Shown: one piece after another, positions 51,382-57,435 of the stretch
Numbering within the stretch: the stretch's first letter is position 1
Layout: every line of letters starts with the position of its first letter
Assembly: GCA_022827405.1 (NCBI GenBank)
Contig: JAJDTA010000046.1
Coordinates: forward strand, 1-57,435
Source of the DNA: Acidimicrobiia bacterium
GTDB lineage: Bacteria; Actinomycetota; Acidimicrobiia; Acidimicrobiales; Bin134
Length of the DNA stretch: 57,435 bases
Direction of reading: 5' to 3'
Made by a program: the position numbers and the translations under genes
Notes under the pieces: model-generated
Database searches by the model: none
Seen by the model: only the letters and a program-made list of their open reading frames with translations
Told to the model about the DNA's origin: nothing

Positions 51382-52170
51382 ATGGCAAAGGATACGAACC
51401 GCCCTCCCCCTCCCCCGTCGGCGCATGACACTGTTGGAGCTATTGTCGCAGACGCGAAGCGAGATGAAGTGCCCATCCGCAGGGAGTTCCTCCAGCAGCC
51501 CACGACGGACGGAAACCCCAGCCCTGGGCCCCTCGCCGAGTTTGTGAAGACCGGCGATCGTCGCGGGCTTGTGCTGTGGATGTTGGTGCTGACCAAGGCG
51601 AGCGGTGGCGACTTCAGCGTGACGCTAGCGGCGACTGTTTGGGCGCGCGCCATGGGTTTCGACCTTCCAGAATCCAAGAGCGCCAGAACAGCTATCTCCA
51701 AGACCTGGACTCGGCTCGAGCGACGAGGCCTCATCTCGCGGAAGAGGGTTCACCGACAGACATGTGTCGCGCTTCTGCAAGAAGATGGTTCAAGGCGTCC
51801 GTATGACCATACGCCTGGATCGGCAGGGGAGCCCTACTTCAGGTTGCCTCACGCGTTCTGGCTCAGCGGACCTGCGGCATCTAGTCGCTGGTACCAGGTC
51901 TTGAGTCTCCCAGAAATTGCCATGCTGCTGATTGCCCGCTCACTGGGGGATGAATTCCGACTGCCGACCGAGTCAGTGCCCGGTTGGTACGGCATCAGTG
52001 CTGACAGTGCCCACCGCGGTCTTCATGGGCTTGAAGAACATGGGTTGCTCAGTATCGAGAAGCGCTACAAGGACGCGCCGCTTACTCCCCAGGGTTACAC
52101 AGCGGAAAACCGCTATACCTTGCAACCTCCATTCGGTCCTGTGGGCAAGCGACAACGCTCCATACGCTAG
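51382..52170 (+). CDS. Winged-helix-like DNA-binding protein of unknown role
   Basis: A 262-aa soluble protein from ATG 51382 (a TTG at 51343 would extend it). The N-terminus is Pro-rich and disordered-looking (NRPPPPPSAHD). The central region has winged-helix character: TRLERRGLISRKRVHRQTCVA and, in the C-terminal part, YGISADSAHRGLHGLEEHGLLSIEKRY (paraphrased block, about 205-235), which is a second helix-turn-helix with a wing. Two HTH units in tandem are typical of replication-initiator or plasmid/phage regulators. It ends nine bases before the DUF3800-like gene, whose ribosome binding site AGGAG overlaps its stop. GC is lower than in the rest of the window. Confidence 0.65.
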   Translation: MAKDTNRPPPPPSAHDTVGAIVADAKRDEVPIRREFLQQPTTDGNPSPGPLAEFVKTGDRRGLVLWMLVLTKASGGDFSVTLAATVWARAMGFDLPESKSARTAISKTWTRLERRGLISRKRVHRQTCVALLQEDGSRRPYDHTPGSAGEPYFRLPHAFWLSGPAASSRWYQVLSLPEIAMLLIARSLGDEFRLPTESVPGWYGISADSAHRGLHGLEEHGLLSIEKRYKDAPLTPQGYTAENRYTLQPPFGPVGKRQRSIR

Positions 52171-52178
52171 GAGCGGCG

Positions 52179-52799
52179 ATGAGGAGGCTGACTCTTGCAG
52201 ACGGTCATCCCTATCACGGCCAGATGGTTGCTGTGATGGACGAGTCTGTGCCTGCGGCAGGCGCGGGGGTGTATTACATACTCAGCGCAGTAGTTGTTTG
52301 CGACCCGGTCAACGTTGCAGGTGCCGCACGCCAAGTCGTTGGAGAGCGACGTCGGCCATTTCATTATGCCAAGGAGGGGCCGGAAATCGTGGAGCGAATG
52401 CTCTCGCTGATTGAGGAGGAGGTTCTAATGGCGACTTGCCTTTGGTCTCCTACCGGGCGCAGGGGCCAGATTGCTACAAGGGGGGAATTGCTTCGGGAGC
52501 ACGCGCAGAAGTGTGAGGAAGTCGGAGTGGACCATCTGATCATTGAGTCAGGTGACGAGACCACTGACCTGCGAGATCAGGCAGCGCTTCTTGACACATT
52601 CAGGGAAGACGGTGACATTCCCTACAGATATGACTGGCGATCCAAGGCAGAACCGCTCCTGTGGATTGCTGACGCGGCCAGCGGCATCGCAGCGGAGCAT
52701 CTACTGGGCCGCAAAGCTGACTGCTACCAACGACTTGAAACGGCTGGTCTTATAGAAGTAGTCAACGTCGACATGCGTAAGCCCCGGCTCCCGTCCTAG
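52179..52799 (+). CDS. DUF3800-like protein
   Basis: A 206-aa protein from ATG 52179. It opens MVAVMDESVPAAGAGVYYIL with D21-E22-S23, then FHYAKEG, the internal DHLIIESGDETTDL and, near the end, PLLWIADAASGIAAEHLLG. The D-E-S start, the H-x(n) and late W-I-A-D blocks are the RNase-H-like layout of DUF3800, which is common in mobile and defence regions and whose function is still unclear. It is coupled to the winged-helix gene upstream and precedes the restriction-modification gene by 217 bp. Low GC fits horizontal transfer. Confidence 0.68.
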   Translation: MRRLTLADGHPYHGQMVAVMDESVPAAGAGVYYILSAVVVCDPVNVAGAARQVVGERRRPFHYAKEGPEIVERMLSLIEEEVLMATCLWSPTGRRGQIATRGELLREHAQKCEEVGVDHLIIESGDETTDLRDQAALLDTFREDGDIPYRYDWRSKAEPLLWIADAASGIAAEHLLGRKADCYQRLETAGLIEVVNVDMRKPRLPS

Positions 52800-53016
52800 T
52801 CGACCCGCTTGTTGCGGATCCTCGGCCTGGCACTCCGGGGCTTCCGTCTTCCCACTGGAACAGCACCAGCAGGCTTTCCCATTATGGTTCGCGAGACAGG
52901 AAACTGCAACTACGTTCAAACTGAGCGCACAGGCGATAGAACAGCACTGCCCCCCTGGACAGGTAACCCCAGTTCCTCTTTCTCTGGTGGCAGTCGCCCA
53001 AGACTAGGGTGAGGCT

Positions 53017-56000
53017 GTGGGCTCTCGCTCGGTCATAACAGCCGACCAGGATGCCTTTGCCGAGTATGCCGCCGCTCTCGACAGGTTCGACTCGTCTGAG
53101 AACACAGAGGACGATCTGAAGGTTCCGACCACGAACCTGCTGAACGCTCTGGGCGACGGCGGGTTACACGTGCTGAGCGAGCATGCCACACCTGTGGGCA
53201 GGCCAGATCTGCTGATCCGCACCTCAAATGGGCGTGTCGTTGGCCACATCGAGCTGAAGCACATGGCTAAGCCCGCTGATCCCCGCAAGCTGCGAGACCG
53301 GCACGACAAGGATCAATGGGAGGCATTCCAGGCCCTGCCCAACCTCGTCTACAGCAACGGCACCGAGGCCACCCTATGGCGTGACGGGGTGCGGTTGACC
53401 GAGCAGCCGGTGGTGATCGACACCGACGAGTGGGCGGCCCTATGGGATGAGTTCCTGGCCTACACGCCGACCGTCGACTCCGACCCGAAGGCCCTGGCCA
53501 AGACGATGGGGCGGCGTGCCCGGCTGCTCCGCCAAGCAGTGGGGGACGCGCTGGCCGAGGGCAAAACGGGTCTGGACGAGCTGTTCGACACCTGGGTGGA
53601 GAATCTGATCCCGGATATGGATGAGGCCGGTTTCGCCGACAACTTTGCCCAAACGGCGATGGCAGGACTGCTTCTTGCCAGGGGTTTGATGGCCGACGCT
53701 GACAGCATGGAATTCAGCCTGCCTGTGGCTGTGAACGCGCTTCGGGGCGGTGGCCATGTGATGGTGGCCCAGGTGCTCAACCACATCGACGTAGCCGCCC
53801 GATCCGACAACACGCTGGCGGTACACCTGCACGCCATCGTCGATGGTGCCGCGGCTCTCGACCCGCAGATGCCGTCGGACGACGACTGGTGGGTGGACTT
53901 CTATGAGGCGTTCATCAAGCAATATGACCGGAAGCTCCAGCAGGACAGGGGCGTGTTCTACACGCCCGCGGAGATAGTGGATTACCAGGTCCGGGCCACC
54001 GACTGGGCGCTGCGGGAGCTGTTGGGCAAAAAGAGGGGATTTGCGGGCGGCGGGGTGGAAACGCTCGACCCTGCGTGCGGCACCGGCACATATCTGGCCC
54101 GGCTGATTGAGTACGTGGCCGACAAGACCCGCGCCGAGCAGGGACCGGGAGCGGTGATGGAGGCAGTCTCCAAGACCGCCGGGAGTCTGTACGGGTTCGA
54201 GCTCATGGTGGCCCCCTACACCGTGGCCAGGATGCGGTTGGCCGCCAAGTGCCAGGCCCACGGGGTCCAACTCGACCAGAGCCGGGTGCTGCTGACCGAC
54301 ACGCTGTCGCCGTCGGGCTTCCAGCAGACGAGCACGGTATTCGCCCAGGACATCGCTGCTCAGCAAGAGCGGGCCAATCTGGTAAAAGACCCGAAGACGC
54401 GGGTGACCGTGGTGATCGGCAATCCTCCGTATGACCGCGACCAGTCGCAGGCCGACAGTGCCGAGAAGGACGTCGCCCGCCGATTCGGGGGGATGGTCAG
54501 GCACGGTGATGAAGACATGCCAGGGCTGATCGAGACCTTTCTTGAGAGGACTCCAACCGACATGCGCCGTCAGGCCCATGTGATCCATGAGTTAGCCACG
54601 TACTTCTGGCGATGGGGTGTCTGGAAGGTGTGCGAGCAAGAGCATGAGGGGATGTCCTCGCCTGGTGGTCCAGGCATCGTCTCCTATATAACTCCATCTG
54701 CGTGGCTGCGTTCCGACGCATGGGGAGGGATGCGCCACCACTTGAGAGCCAGGTTCGACGACATCTGGGTAGTCGATCTGGGCGGAGACCAGCGAAGCGC
54801 CAGAGACGATGGCGAGAACGTGTTCCCCATCCAAACCCCAGTCTGTGTCACCGTCGCCGCGCGCGTAGACGACGAGACCAGCGCACCGGCCGCCGTGCGT
54901 TACCGCAAGCTCAACGGTACCCGAGCAGAGAAGCTGGCAGCGTTGAGCGAGATCGGCTTGGATGGCGATGGTTGGCAAGATGTTCCAACGGGTTGGACCG
55001 ACAAGTTCCTCCCGACAGGAGAGAGCAATTGGTACGAGGCCCAGGCACCGGTGGACGGAGTCTTGAGATGGCAGTCACCCGGCGTCCAGTACAACCGCGC
55101 ATGGCCAATTGCTCTAACTGAAGATGTGCTGAGAAGAAGGTGGCAGAGGTTGGTCTCTGCTTCAGAAGAAGGTGATGGCTCTGAACCATCCGAAAGAGCC
55201 GGCCTGTTCAAGGAGACTCGTGACCGCAGAATAGACAGCGATGTGAAGACCTTGGATGGGGGGCCTCGACCCAGCCCTCGCACGATAAGGGAACTTTCGG
55301 CTACCGCACCTTGCCCTCAACCGGTGGAGTACGCTCACCGACCCTTCAGCATCCGGTGGGCGATACCCGACAATCGTGTAGGTGACATGATGCGTCCTGA
55401 CTTGTGGGCGCGACACAGCTCACGGCAGGTGTACCTGGTCACGGCAAAGCTCACTGAAGCCGCTGGCGATGGCCCAACGGCGGTTCTCTACGTGCAGATA
55501 CCAGACAAGGATTGCCACCACGGGCGTGCGGGCACTGTCTTTCCCCTCTGGCGAGACAAAGACGCGACCGATGCCAATGCAGACGAGGCCACCGTCAACC
55601 GGCTTTCCGAGAAGTACGGACAGCGAGTCTCGGGCGAAGAGGTCTGGCACTACTGCGCGGGACTGCTCGGCACCGAGGCCTACCCAGAACGGTGGGGCGA
55701 CCCGATGGGCGACACCCTCAAGCCTCACATCCCTTTCCCAGACTCCCACCAGGACTTTGAGGCATTGGTGGCCATCGGGAGCGCTTGGTTGAGATCGCCA
55801 AAGGAATCAACCTGGACAGATCAGGCGTGCAATGCACCGTGGCCGTGGATCCTTCCAAACTCCCCGACTTCACCGACCGCTGCTACCACCCCGACGACGA
55901 CGCCCTCAGATTTGGTCGTGGGGAGTTCACCGGTGTGACCTCCGATGTCTGGAATCACCAGATATCCGGTTACCGAACTCTCCCGCGCTGGATCAAAGCC

Positions 56001-56168
56001 CGATCTTCCACCCCCGGAGGCCGCAAGTCCTCCCCTCTCGACGACATCCAGCCAACGACCTGGGCCTTTACCCAAGACCTCATAGAAGTCTGCGACAAAA
56101 TCGCCTCTCTCAACAAAGCTGCTGAATTAGCTAGGCCAATCCTCGCCCGAATGACCAGCACGACTTAA
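53017..56168 (+). CDS. Type ISP/IIG-like restriction-modification enzyme (nuclease + adenine methyltransferase), frameshifted near 3' end
   Basis: The main frame from GTG 53017 is open to 55938, but the last genuine sequence continues in the next frame to 56168. The switch is at GGG 55777-55779: ...FEALVAIG in one frame joins ERLVEIAKGINLD in the other, which restoring one G in the run would fuse into a 1050-aa protein. Residues 1-100 form a PD-(D/E)XK nuclease: GRPDLL with D64, IELK with E79 and K81. The methyltransferase has motif I DPACGTGTYL (about 351-360) and catalytic NPPY (about 469-472), an N6-adenine pattern. The C-terminal FTGVTSDVWNHQISGYRTLP and SPLDDI blocks are typical of the family's target-recognition end. 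No helicase domain is seen. It restricts foreign DNA if intact; the shift could be a sequence error, a phase-variable tract or inactivation. Confidence 0.82.
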
Positions 56169-56199
56169 GTCTGGGTTCGTACCCCTCCAGAGCCTGGCC

Positions 56200-57290
56200 A
56201 ATTCTCTACGACCCAATTTATGGGCCGCTCGTTGACGGAGGCTACTAGGTGTAGAAGCCATAGAGGTTGTGGACGCGTGAGGCGGGTGTGCCGTTGATGG
56301 CGGTGTGGTGGCGGTGGAGATTGTAGTGGTGGGTCCAGGTTTGGAGTCGGCGTCGGCGGTCGGGTTCTGATCTGAATTTGTAGTTGTAGAGGAATTCGTC
56401 TGCGAGGGTGCGGTTGAATCGCTCTGCTTTGCCGTTCGTCTGGGGCCGATACGGGCGGCAGAAGGTGTGGGCGATGGCTTGTCGGGCGAGCTGGGCGGCG
56501 AATTTCTTGGACCGGAAGTTCGCCCCGTTGTCTGAGATGACCTCGTCTACGGCCACGCCGATGGAGCGGAACCAGATGCGGGCCCGCTCGAAGAACCCGC
56601 ACAATGTGTCGGCGGTCTCGTTGTCGAGGGCCTCGACGTAGGCGAGGCGGCTGTGGTCGTCGATGGCGACGTGGAGGTAGCTGTAGCCGACCCTGGGGCG
56701 GCGGCGGGCGCCCCTTGAAGCCGTGTTGGCTCTCCCGTGGGCTCTCCACCCGCCGCCGGGCGGCACCTTTCCGACCTTCTTCACGTCCAGATGGACCAGA
56801 TCGCCCGGATGCGGGCGCTCGTAGCGCCTTATCACCCGCCCGGTGGGCCGGTCGATCCAGCTGAGCCGGTTGAGCCCGTTTCGCACCAGGATCTTGTGCA
56901 CCGTCGACGCCGGCACCCCCAACCGGGCGCCGATGCGGGCCGGACCCCACCGCTTTTGGCGCCGCAGCCGGCACACCCGCTCCTCGGTCTTGGAATCAGT
57001 GCGCCGCGGCGACCGGTGCGGGCGAGAAGACCGGTCCTGGAGACCGGCGTGCCCCTCGGCCTTCCAGCGGTGCCACCACTTGGCCACCGTGGACCGCGAC
57101 AGGCCCATCTGCGCGGCCACATGGGCCTGGGGCATCCCGCCCTCGATCCGCTGGACCATCAACAAACGCCCAGCCGGGGTGAAAGGTGCATTAGCGTGCG
57201 ACATCGAGCCTCCCTTGCTCAGTGCGGTAGTTCGCAACCACCACACTGGCATCGGAGGCTCACCCAATAGCGGAGCTACCAGCCCGAGCT
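56200..57290. mobile_element. IS481-family insertion sequence, ends not defined
   Basis: The intact transposase gene defines the element. Terminal inverted repeats and a target duplication were searched for by eye on both flanks and not found; the right end may begin near TGTTAGCTCGGGC (minus strand, about 57290) but no matching left end was seen. Boundaries are approximate. Confidence 0.5.
56245..57204 (-). CDS. IS481-family transposase
   Basis: A 319-aa DDE transposase from ATG 57204 (MSHANAPFTPAGR); a longer start at 57267 adds an atypical leader. The N-terminus has a helix-turn-helix of the MGLSRSTVAKWWHRW type and a second one in WGPARIGARLGVPASTVHK. The rve core shows D140 in DLVHLDVKK, D225 in EVISDNGANF and E261 in TNGKAERFNR, with a D-x35-E spacing. 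All three acids are present and the frame is intact, so the enzyme may be active. It lies just downstream of the frameshifted restriction gene in the opposite direction. Confidence 0.9.
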   Translation of the reverse strand: MSHANAPFTPAGRLLMVQRIEGGMPQAHVAAQMGLSRSTVAKWWHRWKAEGHAGLQDRSSRPHRSPRRTDSKTEERVCRLRRQKRWGPARIGARLGVPASTVHKILVRNGLNRLSWIDRPTGRVIRRYERPHPGDLVHLDVKKVGKVPPGGGWRAHGRANTASRGARRRPRVGYSYLHVAIDDHSRLAYVEALDNETADTLCGFFERARIWFRSIGVAVDEVISDNGANFRSKKFAAQLARQAIAHTFCRPYRPQTNGKAERFNRTLADEFLYNYKFRSEPDRRRRLQTWTHHYNLHRHHTAINGTPASRVHNLYGFYT

Positions 57291-57305
57291 AACAACCTCG
57301 GTGAA

Positions 57306-57373
57306 CTCCACCGGTGGTCGCGACGGATCGGCCATGATGGCCGGTCAGGAATGTCAGCGACCGACCGGTGGAG
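57306..57373. repeat. Long inverted repeat upstream of a probable transposase gene
   Basis: CTCCACCGGTGGTCGC (57306-57321) pairs with GCGACCGACCGGTGGAG (57357-57373) with one bulged base. The loop contains its own dyad GGCCATGATGGCC. It lies directly upstream of the ribosome binding site of the next gene and may be an insertion-sequence end or its control hairpin. Confidence 0.55.
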
Positions 57374-57382
57374 GTGTCCAGT

Positions 57383-57435
57383 ATGGCACGGCGTGTTTGC
57401 TCGGAGGAGCGCGTCTGGATTGAGGTTTTGTCCTC
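57383..57435 (+). CDS. Start of a probable IS30-type transposase, cut by window edge
   Basis: ATG 57383 has GGAGGT eight bases upstream and opens MARRVCSEERVWIEVLS, which resembles the N-terminus of IS30-family transposases of actinobacteria (a basic start then an E-x(2,3)-R helix). Only 17 codons are inside the window, so the family call is tentative. Confidence 0.45.
   Translation, partial: MARRVCSEERVWIEVLS

Noticed and set aside
53440..54588. Minus-strand open frame (382 codons) opposite the methyltransferase
   Set aside because: Antisense to the nuclease/methyltransferase motifs; no recognisable domains.
1..57435. CRISPR arrays, tRNA and rRNA genes
   Set aside because: No regularly spaced palindromic repeats with unique spacers, no cloverleaf-like segment and no rRNA-like conserved tracts were seen on either strand.

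Overview
The window is high-GC DNA with frequent GTG starts, 4-nt stop/start overlaps, F420/LLM-type oxidoreductases, a polyphosphate glucokinase, two bacterial P450s and many acyl-CoA genes. This fits an actinobacterium (Actinomycetota), probably an environmental Acidimicrobiia-like lineage. That placement is inferred from gene content only; no rRNA or tRNA was seen.

Left part (1-8.1 kb): a truncated amidohydrolase diverges from a D-aminoacylase-type amidohydrolase that has a close paralog at 6.1-7.8 kb. Between the two paralogs lies an accessory patch: an Mrr-type restriction endonuclease, an unknown small protein behind two tandem palindromes, an orphan ribbon-helix-helix protein, and an AAA/DUF4143 ATPase behind three 23-bp direct repeats. 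A 7-codon remnant of the ribbon-helix-helix gene lies on the far side of the ATPase.

Central part (8.4-43 kb): mostly acyl-CoA, lipid and steroid-like catabolism. An acyl-CoA synthetase, an Ltp2-like thiolase and a DUF35 protein are translationally coupled. Around them are enoyl-CoA hydratase, MaoC hydratase, thioesterases, SDRs, LLM oxidoreductases, duplicated HSL-type esterases, a two-domain CoA transferase, an epoxide hydrolase, a 3-hydroxyisobutyrate-dehydrogenase-like enzyme and a P450. Housekeeping or transport genes are interspersed (DUF3516 helicase, ppgK, an MMPL/RND transporter, ilvE). The standout is at 33215-33742: a 175-codon reading frame crossing an in-frame TGA that sits exactly in a U-G-S-C motif. 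It is coupled by ATGA to a 373-aa partner and is very likely a UGSC-family selenoprotein.

Right part (43-57.4 kb): two toxin-antitoxin loci (Phd/VapC and AbrB/PIN-like), each with a palindromic candidate operator; a GNAT acetyltransferase; a tail-anchored coiled-coil protein built from tandem 33-bp repeats; then a second P450, a second two-domain CoA transferase and a zinc alcohol dehydrogenase. The last 6 kb is a mobile/defence island: a winged-helix-like protein coupled to a DUF3800-like protein, a PD-(D/E)XK nuclease-methyltransferase (type ISP/IIG-like) with a one-base frameshift near its 3' end, an IS481-family transposase, and the start of a probable IS30-type transposase behind a long inverted repeat.
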